Below, in pieces: positions 40,669 to 51,073 of a stretch of DNA of 64,000 nucleotides. Source of the DNA: Yersinia similis. GTDB lineage: Bacteria; Pseudomonadota; Gammaproteobacteria; Enterobacterales; Enterobacteriaceae. Position 1 is the stretch's first letter. The number at the start of each line of letters is the position of its first letter. The notes below the pieces were generated by a model. That model had not been told where the DNA came from, did not search any database, and worked only from the letters and a program-made list of their open reading frames with translations. The translations under genes were made by a program, and so were the position numbers. Where the stretch lies: contig NZ_CGBP01000004.1 in the NCBI RefSeq assembly GCF_001053095.1, positions 195,659 through 259,658 on the forward strand, given 5' to 3'.

Positions 40669-40692
40669 TGGCCTGCAATCGCAGGCCTTTTT
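40669..40692. terminator. Terminator of ettA
   Basis: 7-bp stem GGCCTGC/GCAGGCC (40670-40676 with 40681-40687), AATC loop, T run to 40692. It lies about 110 bases past the ettA stop, pushed away by the ERIC fragment. The stop of the Fic remnant on the other strand lies at its edge. Confidence 0.85.
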
Positions 40693-41231
40693 AGTCAGGG
40701 TATTTCACCTGATACCGCGTGCTTCGTCCACCGCCTGGCAGTTTTTCAATACATTCACGTGCCAGTAAATCAGCAAGATGACGCGTGGCTGTTGCTTTAC
40801 TCACCTTTGCGACTTTCTGATATTGTGACGCATTGATCCCAGCAGAAAAGCCATTAATGCCATTGATACAACCGCTCAAGTGTTAAATCTGCCTTACACT
40901 CATTGATGGCGTCCAGCATCATAGCGGCTAAACCATCGGTTCGATCAGACGTTGGATAATTATCCTCTAAAATCATGCCCAGCCGCTTCGCCAGAGATGA
41001 CCGTACCGATCTTATATTCAGTGGTTCATTTTCGATTTTTGATGAAGCAATAATATTTGCCAATAATATATCTAATGTTTTGGTCGCGTTTTCTGCCGAG
41101 GTATTCGTCCGGTTCTCGCCAAGGAGTTGCCCGAGTTTAAATCTGGCATGACGCAACTGTGGCTGAATAAGCGCCTCATCCCAATAAAAAATTGGGCCAT
41201 TTCTTTTGCTGCCATACCCAAATATTTTCAC
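40691..41231 (-). pseudogene. Fic-family protein remnant with catalytic core deleted
   Basis: Two out-of-frame pieces of one Fic/DUF4172 protein. Piece 1 (41231-40854, 125 residues) is the N-terminal domain, including a class-II style inhibitory motif SSKIEN (residues 63-68, S/T-x-x-x-E-G/N). Piece 2 (about 40879-40691) reads INGFSAGINASQYQKVAKVSK.. and is the C-terminal winged helix-turn-helix typical of these proteins. The about 180 residues between them, including HPFxxGNGR, are absent. At the junction (about 40850-40870) the short direct repeat AATGGCATT-AATGGC suggests deletion by slippage. AMPylation activity must be lost. An N-terminal fragment could still be expressed. Confidence 0.8.
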
Positions 41232-41256
41232 CCATAGTGATCTCCCAACCCGAGAG

Positions 41257-41285
41257 TGAGCCGATTAGCCTCATTATTCGGCTCA
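41257..41285. repeat. 8-bp inverted repeat upstream of the Fic remnant
   Basis: TGAGCCGA (41257-41264) pairs with TCGGCTCA (41278-41285) over a 13-base loop, between the nadR stop and the Fic remnant start. No T run follows. It could be a weak nadR terminator or an operator for the former fic gene. Confidence 0.4.
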
Positions 41286-41359
41286 TGTGATGATATCCAG
41301 CACGTAGAGAGTGATCAGACGCTCAACTCCCCCACTGATACTCGGGAAAACTCACCTTA

Positions 41360-42628
41360 TTACGCATCCGTTAATACTGAAGGGCGGGCAAGCCGTTGCG
41401 GATCAGCGGCCAGCAGTTGCTGAACCAGTTCGACGCAGCGTAGGAAGCGGGCGTCATAATCGGCTGACTCGACATGAACGTATTCAATATTATTGTCGCG
41501 CAACATCTGCTCGAGTAAATTTTGGAAGGATTTTCGATCACGGTCACTGCCGAGGCTACGCAACCCATCTGCTACCCACGGGGTATTATTTTCCAATAAG
41601 ATCACCAGATCAAAACGGTATTCATCAATCAGAGCCTGAACGAAGGGGTGCTCCCGCCCTTCATATTTCTTACAAAATGCCTGCGTGGTGACGAAATCAG
41701 TATCAATAAACGCCACTTTATTGGCGTATTTCACGGCAAAATCCACATACTGCGCCTGCCCCAGCGCAATTTTGTCATAGTCTGAATATTGCAGTGCCAT
41801 CTCATCCCCCCCCAGATGAGAGAAAACATAATCACGGCCATATTCCCACGCACTGGTGGTATTGAAGATATTGGCTAACTTATTAACCAGTGTCGATTTA
41901 CCACTGGATTCACCACCGAGGATGGCTACCGTACGCACAAAGAAGGGTTTTACTTCGGTCGGGATATAATCCCAATAGCGGAAAGGGTCGCGGCGGATCT
42001 GGCGGCCACTGATGTTCATAAATGAGCGCTGTGGGTCAATCAAAATGGTTTCGATACCCAGTTGCTCTCGGTAACGCGGCGCATCCTGACTCTCGCTGGA
42101 ATAGATAAAGCTGGGGACAATACCCTTTTCATTCATGAAAGCTTTTACGCCACGGCTCCACACATCCCAACCGTGAGGATAAGGCTCAATTCCGTGCTCA
42201 TCAAAAGAGTGAATGTGGATATTTTTCTGATACTTAAAGGTTTGTAACAACCAACGCAGGCGGTCACTAACCGTTGGTTGTTGCGACATCGAGCTGTTCT
42301 CAAATAACTCCTTATCACGCGGCTCATCGTGGCAAAGAATGACGTGCAGTTCATCGACCTGGCTACAGGCGCGCTGGATAAGATAAATATGACCAGTATG
42401 CAGAGGGTAAAATTTACCAAACACTACACCGACTTTTTTCTCACGGCGCGGGAATTCCAACCCGAGAAAACGGTGTAGGGCCTCTAATTTTTGTGCGCTG
42501 GGGCTTTTGATTTTATCGTTAAGTAGCTGGCTTAAATAGCCTTTGGTCATGCCGCTGGCCTCAGCTACCTGCTGTAAGGTGCAGCCTTTTTGCTTAATTG
42601 CCGTTTTGAGATAGTCGAACTGCAGCAT
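41360..42628 (-). CDS. nadR: NadR: NMN adenylyltransferase, ribosylnicotinamide kinase and NAD repressor
   Basis: 422 residues, trifunctional. Helix-turn-helix (about 8-58: CTLQQVAEASGMTKGYLSQLL), nucleotidyltransferase domain with GKFYPLHTGHIYLIQ (about 70-85), and kinase domain with Walker A GGESSGKST (about 238). It senses NAD/ATP, represses nadA and nadB-type genes and salvages nicotinamide riboside. About 12 residues longer at the C-terminus than E. coli NadR. A NadR box overlaps its own ribosome binding site. Confidence 0.97.
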   Translation of the reverse strand: MLQFDYLKTAIKQKGCTLQQVAEASGMTKGYLSQLLNDKIKSPSAQKLEALHRFLGLEFPRREKKVGVVFGKFYPLHTGHIYLIQRACSQVDELHVILCHDEPRDKELFENSSMSQQPTVSDRLRWLLQTFKYQKNIHIHSFDEHGIEPYPHGWDVWSRGVKAFMNEKGIVPSFIYSSESQDAPRYREQLGIETILIDPQRSFMNISGRQIRRDPFRYWDYIPTEVKPFFVRTVAILGGESSGKSTLVNKLANIFNTTSAWEYGRDYVFSHLGGDEMALQYSDYDKIALGQAQYVDFAVKYANKVAFIDTDFVTTQAFCKKYEGREHPFVQALIDEYRFDLVILLENNTPWVADGLRSLGSDRDRKSFQNLLEQMLRDNNIEYVHVESADYDARFLRCVELVQQLLAADPQRLARPSVLTDA

Positions 42629-42634
42629 GCGGTC

Positions 42635-42656
42635 TCCTTGTTTAGCGTACTAAACA
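42635..42656 (-). promoter_or_regulatory. NadR box overlapping the nadR ribosome binding site
   Basis: TGTTTA (42639-42644), six bases, TAAACA (42651-42656): a perfect dyad matching the known NadR operator TGTTTA-N6-TAAACA. On the minus strand the ribosome binding site AAGGAG (42635-42640) overlaps its last bases and the ATG is at 42626-42628, so bound NadR would cover the transcription start region or leader. Confidence 0.8.
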
Positions 42657-42712
42657 AAAATAACACAGGATGCTGCGGCATTGGCACTACTAAATATGCA
42701 TTACCCATAAAT

Positions 42713-42782
42713 ATCCCGTCATAATTCAAGCGACCTATGCGTTGGTCGCCCACCTGCAACATGAGTTATTTAGGGCATATTC
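42713..42782. repeat. ERIC element with internal deletion
   Basis: On the minus strand it starts ATATGCCCTAAATAACTC and ends GCTTGAATTATGACGGGATAT, both ERIC ends, but is only about 70 bases, so the core is deleted. Located between nadR and radA. Confidence 0.65.
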
Positions 42783-42784
42783 GG

Positions 42785-44167
42785 TTATAAATCTTCTAAA
42801 ACAGCCAACGCATCGGCCAGTTTTTTTACCCCGAAGACCTGCATATTGGGTAATGGTTTTTTGGGCATATTGGCATAAGGCACGATGGCACGTTTAAAAC
42901 CGTGCTTTGCCGCCTCGGAGATACGCTCCTGACCACTTGGTACCGGGCGGATTTCACCGGCCAGCCCCACTTCGCCAAATACCACTAAATCTTGCGGTAA
43001 TGGGCGGTCACGCAGGCTGGAGACCAACGACATCAATAACGCCAGATCAGCGCTAGTCTCAGTGACTTTCACCCCGCCAACGACGTTAACGAACACGTCT
43101 TGATCTGACATCTGCAAACCACCGTGGCGGTGTAAAACAGCCAATAAGATGGCCAAGCGGTTTTGCTCCAGCCCGACAGCTACCCGGCGTGGATTCGACA
43201 TCATCGAATGATCCACCAGCGCTTGGATCTCCACCAGCAATGGGCGAGTCCCTTCCCACACCACCATCACTGAGCTGCCCGCGGTCACTTCATCGCCACG
43301 GCTCAAAAAGATAGCCGATGGATTACTGACTTCTCGTAGGCCTTGCTCGGTCATGGCAAACACGCCCAGTTCGTTAACAGCACCAAAGCGGTTTTTGTGG
43401 CTACGCAGAGTACGGAAGCGTGAGTCGCCATCACCATCGAGCATTACGGAGCAATCAATACAGTGTTCTAATACCTTCGGCCCAGCCAGCGAACCGTCTT
43501 TGGTCACATGCCCCACCATCACGATGGCGACACCCCGGGTTTTAGCAAAACGAGTCAGATAAGCCGCGGTTTCGCGTACTTGCGCCACACTGCCCGGTGA
43601 CGATTGGATATCCGCCATATGCATCACCTGAATAGAGTCGATGACCATCAGTCGTGGCTGTTCTTGCTCTGCTATCAGGCAAATCTGCTCAATACTGGTT
43701 TCCGACAACATATTCAGCCCCGCCGTGGGCAGGCCCAGACGGTGCGCGCGCATGGCGACCTGCTGCAACGACTCTTCGCCAGTGACATACAGGGTTTTCA
43801 TGCTTTCCGACAGTTTGCAGAGGGTTTGCAGTAATAAAGTACTTTTGCCCGCACCGGGGTTACCGCCAATCAAAATGGCACTGCCCGGTACCACCCCGCC
43901 CCCCAGCACCCGATCAAATTCGAGAAAACCGGTTGAGAAGCGTGGCAGCTCCTCCAGGCTAATATCGGACAGCTTTTGTACCCGGCTGACACCTGCATCA
44001 CCAGCATAGCCGACAAAACGGTCATTACGGGATGATGAAGCTACCGCCGCCAGCCTGACCTCGGTAATGGTATTCCAAGCGTTACAGGCACTGCATTGCC
44101 CCTGCCAACGTGGGTAATCGGCACCACATTCATTACAGACAAACGCCCGTTTGGGTGCTTTCGCCAT
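42785..44167 (-). CDS. radA: DNA repair protein RadA (Sms)
   Basis: RecA-like helicase promoting branch migration in recombination. 460 residues. N-terminal C4 zinc finger CNECGADYPRWQGQCSAC (about 11-28), Walker A GGNPGAGKST (about 102), the RadA-specific KNRFG motif (about 258), and a C-terminal Lon-protease-like domain without catalytic residues. In the radA-serB order common to enterobacteria. Confidence 0.97.
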   Translation of the reverse strand: MAKAPKRAFVCNECGADYPRWQGQCSACNAWNTITEVRLAAVASSSRNDRFVGYAGDAGVSRVQKLSDISLEELPRFSTGFLEFDRVLGGGVVPGSAILIGGNPGAGKSTLLLQTLCKLSESMKTLYVTGEESLQQVAMRAHRLGLPTAGLNMLSETSIEQICLIAEQEQPRLMVIDSIQVMHMADIQSSPGSVAQVRETAAYLTRFAKTRGVAIVMVGHVTKDGSLAGPKVLEHCIDCSVMLDGDGDSRFRTLRSHKNRFGAVNELGVFAMTEQGLREVSNPSAIFLSRGDEVTAGSSVMVVWEGTRPLLVEIQALVDHSMMSNPRRVAVGLEQNRLAILLAVLHRHGGLQMSDQDVFVNVVGGVKVTETSADLALLMSLVSSLRDRPLPQDLVVFGEVGLAGEIRPVPSGQERISEAAKHGFKRAIVPYANMPKKPLPNMQVFGVKKLADALAVLEDL

Positions 44168-44271
44168 GTCATCACCTCAATCTTATGAGCGCATATTTTA
44201 CGAAAAAAATATCATTAAACACTTGATTATAAATAAATGATTTATGAATAAATAACTTATAAACGAATAAC

Positions 44272-45252
44272 CTACTTACCACTCTCGTGTTTTAAGCTAC
44301 CGGTCAAAATACATAAAACACTCAGTAAATCACCGTGACGGATCGCCACTTTCGCTTTGGCATAAACCTTCGGCTTGGCGTGGAAAGCCAAACCTAAACC
44401 CGCTACCTGCATCATTTTCAGGTCATTAGCGCCGTCGCCGATAGCAATAGTCTGTGCCAGTGGGATATTCAATTTCTCCGCCAGTTTGATCAGGGTATCC
44501 GCTTTATATTGCGCATCAACAATTGGCCCCAACACACACCCGGTCAGTTTGCCGTCTTTGATTTCAAGCTCATTAGCGGCAACATGTACCAACCGCAATT
44601 TGTCACGCAGGTATTCGGCATAATAGGTAAAACCGCCAGAAGCAATGGCCACATGCCAATCCAACGCCTGAAGTTTACGCACCAGGCTGACCAACCCCGG
44701 CATCAATGGCAAATCATCACGAACTTGCTTCAAAATATTGGCATCAGCCCCTTTCAGCGCCGCCACCCGTTGGCGCAGACTGGCCGAGAAATCCAACTCA
44801 CCTTGCATGGCGCGTTCAGTGACTGCCGCCACCTCATCGCCCACACCCGCCAGTTTGGCAATTTCATCAATACATTCTATTTGGATCGCGGTGGAATCCA
44901 TATCCATGACCAGCAGGCCGGGAGTACGCAGATGCGGTATCGCCCCCAGTGGCGCGACATCAAGGCCGCTCTCATCAGCCAGCGTTTTAATTCGTGGTGT
45001 TAGGCTACCCGCTAACCGGATCACCTGATAATCTTCCACACACCAGGCAGAAACAATCACCATGGCAGCACCGAGATGACGTTGAAAATCGGTGATCCGC
45101 TGTTTATCTAGTTTTCTACCGTACAACAGCCAACCTGTGTGACCGGCACGATAATCCAGCGGCATCACTTCATCGCCACTGAGTGAAAGTGGCAGACCCG
45201 GCCATTGATAGATCTCCGAGGGCAGATCGCAATAGGTCAGACTATTAGACAT
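44272..45252 (-). CDS. serB: Phosphoserine phosphatase
   Basis: HAD-family enzyme, last step of serine synthesis. 326 residues: an N-terminal ACT-like regulatory region (about 1-100), then the catalytic domain with nucleophile motif MDMDSTAIQIECIDEIA (about 117), SGGFTYYAEYL, and GDGANDLKMM. Divergent from ytjB, as in E. coli. Confidence 0.97.
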   Translation of the reverse strand: MSNSLTYCDLPSEIYQWPGLPLSLSGDEVMPLDYRAGHTGWLLYGRKLDKQRITDFQRHLGAAMVIVSAWCVEDYQVIRLAGSLTPRIKTLADESGLDVAPLGAIPHLRTPGLLVMDMDSTAIQIECIDEIAKLAGVGDEVAAVTERAMQGELDFSASLRQRVAALKGADANILKQVRDDLPLMPGLVSLVRKLQALDWHVAIASGGFTYYAEYLRDKLRLVHVAANELEIKDGKLTGCVLGPIVDAQYKADTLIKLAEKLNIPLAQTIAIGDGANDLKMMQVAGLGLAFHAKPKVYAKAKVAIRHGDLLSVLCILTGSLKHESGK

Positions 45253-45378
45253 GAATTACTCCTGTAGAAACCGGGACAACGCAATATATAAACGGCTCAT
45301 TTAAAACCTAACGCATCAAGTAAAACAACGCATCAAGCTATCCTATCGCCCTTGCTTCTGGCAACATAAAGTCACCAT

Positions 45379-45470
45379 ACCCAAAAGAATTGACGTTGTA
45401 GCCAATCAGTAAATAGAAGGTGAGCTAGAACCGCTCGCAACGCAGCAACATCAAGTATGAAGGGTATCAT
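45379..45470. repeat. ERIC-like remnant between serB and ytjB
   Basis: Left end ATACCCAAAAGAATTGACGTTG and right end CAACATCAAGTATGAAGGGTAT resemble ERIC termini; the core (GGTGAGCTAGAACC) is partly kept. About 92 bases, ending 17 bases before the ytjB ATG, so inside its leader. Confidence 0.6.
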
Positions 45471-45487
45471 TCTCGTAAGGAACCGGT

Positions 45488-46189
45488 ATGGCACGGGCTA
45501 AATTAAAATTTCGACTACATCGAACAGCTATTGTACTGATCTGTTTGGCATTATTGGTCTTGCTGATGCAAGGCGCATCTTATTTCAGCCTTAGTCACCA
45601 GTTAGCACGTTCAGAGCAGGTCGAAGAGCTGGCACAAACACTCGCCAAACAGGTTGCTTTTAGCTTGTCGCCCATTATGGATAGCGGTGACGACAATATT
45701 GATAGCCAGAAAGTCGATGCCATTCTTCAACAACTGACGCAATCCAGCCGTATTTTAGATGCCAGTGTGTATCAGATTGACGGTACGTTGGTTGCCAGCG
45801 CCGGAGAGAACGTGAAAGTACGTGACCGGCTGGCACTGGATGGTAAACGCCCTGGCAGCTATTTCAACCACCAAATAGTTGAAATGATCGCGGGTAACAG
45901 TGGGCCAAGTGGTTTTCTGCGCATGACACTGGACACTCACGTGTTGGCGACGGAATCCAAGCAAGTAGATAATACCACTAACTTACTGCGCCTGATGATT
46001 CTGGTGGCTCTGGCCGTGGGGATTATTCTGGCCCGCACCCTGTTACAAGGCCGCCGTAGCCGTTGGCAGCAATCCCCTTATCTGCTGACGGCCAATACCC
46101 CGGTTAAAGAAGAAGATGAAAGTGAAGATGATGCGCCAGAAGCTCTCGTCAGTCAGGCGGAAACCGACCATAAGCCTGCCGATAAATAG
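45488..46189 (+). CDS. ytjB: Membrane protein YtjB (Smp/AhpA)
   Basis: 233 residues, two membrane segments (about 14-36 and 168-185) with a periplasmic domain between them, and a cytosolic acidic tail (EEDESEDDAPEAL). The N-terminus MARAKLKFRLHRTAIVLICLA and the LRLMILVALAVG..RTLLQGRRSRWQQSPYLLTA block match E. coli Smp. Role not established; linked to SerB by position. Tail about 20 residues longer than in E. coli. Confidence 0.9.
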   Translation: MARAKLKFRLHRTAIVLICLALLVLLMQGASYFSLSHQLARSEQVEELAQTLAKQVAFSLSPIMDSGDDNIDSQKVDAILQQLTQSSRILDASVYQIDGTLVASAGENVKVRDRLALDGKRPGSYFNHQIVEMIAGNSGPSGFLRMTLDTHVLATESKQVDNTTNLLRLMILVALAVGIILARTLLQGRRSRWQQSPYLLTANTPVKEEDESEDDAPEALVSQAETDHKPADK

Positions 46190-46231
46190 CCTCTCGGGGA
46201 CACGTTAGTGATTCAGACATGAATAAATCAA

Positions 46232-46259
46232 TTCAGCGGCAGAGATCTCTACCGCTGAA
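46232..46259. terminator. Hairpin between convergent ytjB and deoD
   Basis: 8-bp stem TTCAGCGG/CCGCTGAA (46232-46239 with 46252-46259) enclosing the self-complementary AGAGATCTCT. T content after the stem is modest on either strand, so termination is plausible but unproven. Confidence 0.5.
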
Positions 46260-46300
46260 GAAAGAAAAAGCCGTTGGAAAGGGAGAAGCTTGAGACGAGA

Positions 46301-47020
46301 TTACGCTTTATCACCCAGCAATACAGATTCCAGTGCGATCTCAATCATGTCATTAAAGGTGGTCTGACGTTCAGCAGCGGTAGTCTGCTCACCGGTACGG
46401 ATATGGTCAGAAACGGTACAAATAGTCAGTGCCTTCGCACCAAACTCTGCCGCTACGCCGTAGATACCGGCAGCTTCCATTTCTACGCCTAAGATACCGT
46501 ATTTTTCCATCACATCAAACATTTGCGGGTCTGGTGTGTAGAAAAGATCAGCGGAGAAGAGGTTACCGACACGAACATTGAGCCCTTTCGCTTTGGCTGC
46601 ATCAACCGCATTACGGGTCATCTCAAAATCAGCAATCGCCGCATAGTCGTGATCTTTAAAACGCATACGGTTAACTTTAGAATCCGTGCACGCCCCCATC
46701 CCGATCACTACATCACGCAGTTTAACATCAGTACGTACGGCACCACAGGAGCCCACGCGGATGATTTTCTTTACGCCAAAATCAGTTATCAGCTCTTTAG
46801 CATAGATAGAACAGGATGGGATCCCCATACCATGGCCCATAACAGAAATCTTACGGCCTTTATAGGTGCCGGTGAAACCCAACATGCCACGCACGTTATT
46901 CACTTCACGCACGTCTTGCAGGAAAGTTTCTGCAATAAACTTTGCCCGCAGTGGGTCCCCTGGCATTAATACAACGTCTGCGAAATCACCCATTTCAGCA
47001 TTAATATGTGGCGTTGCCAT
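46301..47020 (-). CDS. deoD: Purine nucleoside phosphorylase DeoD
   Basis: Hexameric phosphorylase releasing purine bases from (deoxy)ribonucleosides. 239 residues from the ATG at 47018-47020 ([23 protein letters not shown]), with GGAAA upstream; a GTG two codons earlier is less likely. Conserved [17 protein letters not shown] and the [11 protein letters not shown] active-site block (near 180). Last gene of deoCABD, 90 bases after deoB. Confidence 0.98.
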   Translation of the reverse strand: MATPHINAEMGDFADVVLMPGDPLRAKFIAETFLQDVREVNNVRGMLGFTGTYKGRKISVMGHGMGIPSCSIYAKELITDFGVKKIIRVGSCGAVRTDVKLRDVVIGMGACTDSKVNRMRFKDHDYAAIADFEMTRNAVDAAKAKGLNVRVGNLFSADLFYTPDPQMFDVMEKYGILGVEMEAAGIYGVAAEFGAKALTICTVSDHIRTGEQTTAAERQTTFNDMIEIALESVLLGDKA

Positions 47021-47110
47021 AATCACTTTCCTTAAAAATCAGATAATTAAATTTTTAACCTAATTGAAATGTTAATCGCCGAACTGGCTCGCTCAGCTTA
47101 GCCTTGTGCT

Positions 47111-48334
47111 CTAAAGCATGTTCTTGCCGTAATCCATTGGCGACAACCCAAAATACGTCGCTACCGTCTGCCCGATATCGGCAAAGGTCTCACGATGCCC
47201 CAATGAACCCGGTTTAACTTTCGGGCCGTAAACCAAAACCGGAATGTGCTCACGGGTATGGTCAGTGCCCGGCCAGGTTGGGTCACAACCGTGGTCAGCG
47301 GTCAGGATCAGGATGTCATCTTCTTTGACCAATGCCATCAATTCCGGTAGGCGGCGGTCGAATAGTTCTAACGCGGCAGCATAACCAGCAACATCACGGC
47401 GGTGGCCGTAAGAAGAGTCAAAATCAACGAAGTTAGTGAAAACGATGGTATTATCGCCCGCTTTTTTCATCTCTTCTATCGTGGCATCGAACAACGCATC
47501 CAGCCCTGTGGCCTTCACTTTCTGTGTGATACCAACATGCGCGTAAATATCGGCAATTTTACCGATAGACACCACTTCACCGCCCTTCTCATCAACCAGT
47601 TTTTTCAGCATAGTCGGTGCTGGTGGTTCAACCGCCAGATCATGACGATTACCGGTACGTTGGAAGTGTCCCGGCTTATCGCCGATAAACGGACGTGCAA
47701 TCACACGACCAATGTTATAGCCACCGTCGGTCAGCTCTTCACGGGCAATTTCGCACAGCTCATACAGACGATCCAGACCAAAGGTCTCTTCATGGCAGGC
47801 AATCTGGAATACTGAGTCAGCGGAGGTGTAGAAAATCGGCTTCCCGGTTTTCATATGCTCTTCACCCAGTTGGTCAAGGATCACCGTACCGGAAGAGTGG
47901 CAGTTACCCAAATAGCCCGGCAGGTTGGCGCGTTTTACCAGTTTATCCAGCAATTCCTGTGGGAAGCTGTTTTCCACATCGCTGAAATACCCCCAATCGA
48001 ACAACACCGGGACACCTGCAATTTCCCAGTGACCTGACGGCGTATCTTTACCAGAAGACAGCTCGCTGGCGTAACCATAAGCACCAATAATATCCGCGTT
48101 CTTATCCAAGCCAACTGGGAAAGTCCCGGTTGATTCTTCTGCCGCTTTACCCAGCCCTAAACGGCTCAGGTTAGGCAGTGTCAACGGGCCACTACGGCCC
48201 ACGTTGGCTTCACCACGCGCACAGGCTTCTGCGATATGACCTAATGTATCTGCGCCTTCGTCACCAAATTTTTTGGCATCTGCGCTAGCACCAATACCAA
48301 AAGAATCTAATACCATAATAAATGTACGTTTCAT
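47111..48334 (-). CDS. deoB: Phosphopentomutase
   Basis: Interconverts (deoxy)ribose-1- and -5-phosphate. 407 residues, the E. coli length. Alkaline-phosphatase-superfamily metal sites in [14 protein letters not shown] (about 7-20) and [20 protein letters not shown] (about 323-342). Third gene of deoCABD, 130 bases after deoA. Confidence 0.98.
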   Translation of the reverse strand: MKRTFIMVLDSFGIGASADAKKFGDEGADTLGHIAEACARGEANVGRSGPLTLPNLSRLGLGKAAEESTGTFPVGLDKNADIIGAYGYASELSSGKDTPSGHWEIAGVPVLFDWGYFSDVENSFPQELLDKLVKRANLPGYLGNCHSSGTVILDQLGEEHMKTGKPIFYTSADSVFQIACHEETFGLDRLYELCEIAREELTDGGYNIGRVIARPFIGDKPGHFQRTGNRHDLAVEPPAPTMLKKLVDEKGGEVVSIGKIADIYAHVGITQKVKATGLDALFDATIEEMKKAGDNTIVFTNFVDFDSSYGHRRDVAGYAAALELFDRRLPELMALVKEDDILILTADHGCDPTWPGTDHTREHIPVLVYGPKVKPGSLGHRETFADIGQTVATYFGLSPMDYGKNML

Positions 48335-48464
48335 TGCTCTCTCCTGCGTGGATTCACGCTCTGGGGGCGGCGATATTCATTCGCTCCACCACCCCACATC
48401 CATAATTAATTGCCGATCCGTTTATGCGCCGTAACACGGGCCGCCGATAACAAAAGTATGACGT

Positions 48465-49787
48465 TTATTCAGTGATACGGCGATAAATCACTGGTGTTTC
48501 TTCTGGCGCGTCATTCCCTAAGGTGATGGCCGCACGCACAGCCTCTGCCGCCTGCTGCCAGTCATCTTCGTTATTGGCATGGATCACCGCAAGTGGCTGC
48601 TGCCCATCAACACAGGTCCCCAAACGGGCCATATCCGTCAACCCTACACTATAATCAATGGGATCCGTTGCCCGACGGCGTCCCCCGCCGAGGGCGACCA
48701 CCGCCATACCCAATGCGCGGGTATCCATTGCAGTAATGATTCCCGTCTGTTCAGCAAATACCGGTTTGCTTAGGGTAGCAACGGGCAGGTAGCTGTCATA
48801 GCGTTCAACAAAGTCTACCGGGCCTTTTTGCGCGGCCACCATACGGCCAAAGACTTCCGCCGCTTTGCCATTATCCAAAACCGCTTGCAGCTTGGCACGG
48901 GCATCGGCTTCATCATGCGCTAAACCGCCGGATAGCAACATTTCAACACACAGCGCCATAGTCACTTCCAGCAAACGTGGGTTGCGATATTCGCCCGTCA
49001 GGAAACGCACAGCTTCGCGGACTTCTACCCCATTACCGGCGCTGGATGCCAGGACTTGGTTCATGTCCGTCAGTAGCGCCGTGGTTTTGCAACCCGCGCC
49101 GTTTGCCACGCCAACAATCGCCTGCGCCAAATCAGCCGACAACGAGTAAGTTGGCATAAAGGCACCGGAACCGACTTTCACATCCATGACCAATGCATCC
49201 AGTCCTTCCGCCAATTTTTTGGCCAAAATGGAGGCCGTAATCAATGGAATCGAATCCACCGTCGCCGTAATATCGCGGGTCGCGTAAAAGCGCTTATCGG
49301 CGGGGGCCAGCGAGCTGGTCTGGCCGATAATTGCCACACCAACATTCTGAATGATTTTTCGGAACGCATTATCATCTGGGAAAATATCAAAACCGGGGAT
49401 CGCCTCCAGTTTGTCCAGTGTGCCACCGGTATGACCAAGACCACGGCCAGAGATCATCGGCACATAACCGCCACAGGCTGCCACCATCGGGCCAAGCATC
49501 AATGACGTCACATCACCCACGCCACCAGTGGAGTGCTTATCTACCAGCGGGCCGTTCAAATTCAGACTCTTCCAATTCAGCACGGTACCGGAATCACGCA
49601 TCGCCATGGTCAGCGCAACGCGCTCAGGCATACTCATGTCGTGGAAATAAATGGTCATCGCTAAAGCGGCAATTTGCCCTTCAGAAACAACGTTGTCGCG
49701 GATCCCATTGATAAAGAAACGAATCTCTTCTTCGCTCAGTGGCTGACCGTCGCGTTTTTTACGAATAATTTCTTGTGCCAGAAACAA
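48465..49787 (-). CDS. deoA: Thymidine phosphorylase
   Basis: Splits thymidine to thymine and deoxyribose-1-phosphate. 440 residues if started at TTG (49785-49787; product [14 protein letters not shown]), which matches the E. coli protein start and length. A GGGGGA ribosome binding site lies 5 bases upstream. An ATG-started frame to 49856 would add 23 residues with no counterpart. Signature [16 protein letters not shown] near residue 112 and KHSTGGVGD near 84. Second gene of deoCABD. Confidence 0.96.
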   Translation of the reverse strand: MFLAQEIIRKKRDGQPLSEEEIRFFINGIRDNVVSEGQIAALAMTIYFHDMSMPERVALTMAMRDSGTVLNWKSLNLNGPLVDKHSTGGVGDVTSLMLGPMVAACGGYVPMISGRGLGHTGGTLDKLEAIPGFDIFPDDNAFRKIIQNVGVAIIGQTSSLAPADKRFYATRDITATVDSIPLITASILAKKLAEGLDALVMDVKVGSGAFMPTYSLSADLAQAIVGVANGAGCKTTALLTDMNQVLASSAGNGVEVREAVRFLTGEYRNPRLLEVTMALCVEMLLSGGLAHDEADARAKLQAVLDNGKAAEVFGRMVAAQKGPVDFVERYDSYLPVATLSKPVFAEQTGIITAMDTRALGMAVVALGGGRRRATDPIDYSVGLTDMARLGTCVDGQQPLAVIHANNEDDWQQAAEAVRAAITLGNDAPEETPVIYRRITE

Positions 49788-49905
49788 GGCATCCCCCTGC
49801 TTGACCTGAATATGGGATGAAAGCCGCCCGTAGCCTGCTTTCGGAAATAGCGACACAGCAGGCCAGCAGCCTGCAGTGCATCAATTCAGTGTAATGATAA
49901 TAACG

Positions 49906-50703
49906 TTAGTAACCGCTGCTCTTGGCGTCGCTCTGGTGACCCAATGTGGTCAACAAACTGGCGAGTAGACTGGAAGCACCAAAGCGGAAATGGCGAGCAT
50001 CAGCCCAGCCTTCACCCATCAGTTGATCAGCCAATTGCAAAAATTGCGCGGCATCTTCGGCGGTACGGACACCACCCGCCGGTTTGAAGCCAACCGTTTC
50101 ACCTACGCCTAACTCACGGATAGTGCGGATCATAATGTCTGCACTTTCCAACGTGGCATTCACCGGCACTTTACCGGTAGAGGTTTTAATAAAATCGGCA
50201 CCCGCTTTGATTGCAATTTCAGAGGCCTGACGAATTAAATGCGCTTGCTTAAGTTCACCAGTTTCAATGATGACTTTCAGTAATACATTCGCGGTAACGC
50301 AAGCTTCTTTACACGTTTTCACTAATTCGAAGCCAACTTTATCGTTACCGGCCATTAATGCGCGATAAGGGAAAACCACATCCACTTCATCGGCACCATA
50401 AGCAATGGCAGCACGGGTTTCAGCCAACGCAATCGCAATATCATCATTACCATGAGGGAAATTGGTCACCGTGGCGATACGGATCTCAGGAGTACCCTGC
50501 TCACGTAAAGCCTTACGGGCAACCGGGATAAAGCGAGGATAAATACAAATTGCCGCGGTATTACCGGCCGGGCTTTTAGCCTGATGACATAGCGCGATCA
50601 CTTTTTCATCGGTATCGTTGTCATTCAGGGTGGTTAAATCCATCAAACTTAGCGCGCGTTTAGCGTAATCGTTCAAATGCGCGCAGGCGGTTAAATCGGT
50701 CAT
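49906..50703 (-). CDS. deoC: Deoxyribose-phosphate aldolase
   Basis: Class I aldolase splitting deoxyribose-5-phosphate into acetaldehyde and glyceraldehyde-3-phosphate. 265 residues from ATG at 50701-50703 ([18 protein letters not shown]), with GGAGAG upstream. Schiff-base lysine in DFIKTSTGK and proton-relay lysine in VGFKPAGG. First gene of deoCABD, downstream of a dual-CRP region. Confidence 0.98.
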   Translation of the reverse strand: MTDLTACAHLNDYAKRALSLMDLTTLNDNDTDEKVIALCHQAKSPAGNTAAICIYPRFIPVARKALREQGTPEIRIATVTNFPHGNDDIAIALAETRAAIAYGADEVDVVFPYRALMAGNDKVGFELVKTCKEACVTANVLLKVIIETGELKQAHLIRQASEIAIKAGADFIKTSTGKVPVNATLESADIMIRTIRELGVGETVGFKPAGGVRTAEDAAQFLQLADQLMGEGWADARHFRFGASSLLASLLTTLGHQSDAKSSGY

Positions 50704-51021
50704 AAAACTCTCCAACACTGTTTCAGCTCCGGCAGTTTGCCAAAAACTGAGCATGTAATTATGAGCAGAAAAGATCCTTGGCAGTCTCTCTCAGTGGTTA
50801 AGCTCAATACGTTGGCGAGCGGACTTGGTTCCTTGAAGATAGCCCCAGGGGACTCCCCTGGGTGGCAATTGAGATCCATCTCACCGCACTATTAACGGGT
50901 TCTGATATGTAATAATTTCGGTCATGTATTAATCAGTTCTGTCATATGATTTTCTACACAAGCTCCGGCATCCAATCAGCAAACCAATGGTACTATTTGA
51001 GCACGTTAGCACGCCCTGAGA

Positions 51022-51037
51022 TGTGTTTAATTTCACA
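51022..51037 (-). promoter_or_regulatory. CRP site, deo proximal
   Basis: TGTGTTTAATTTCACA: one mismatch to TGTGA-N6-TCACA. Centred about 35 bases above the -10 candidate, suitable for class II activation. Confidence 0.7.
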
Positions 51038-51073
51038 TTAATCAATGGAACCATGTAACGGAATGGAATTATA

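Noticed and set aside
46523-46969. 148-codon plus-strand frame inside deoD
   Set aside because: Antisense shadow; no ribosome binding site or motif.
49788-49856. N-terminal extension of DeoA to an upstream ATG
   Set aside because: The TTG at 49785-49787 has a strong ribosome binding site and gives the conserved N-terminus; the extra 23 residues have no counterpart.
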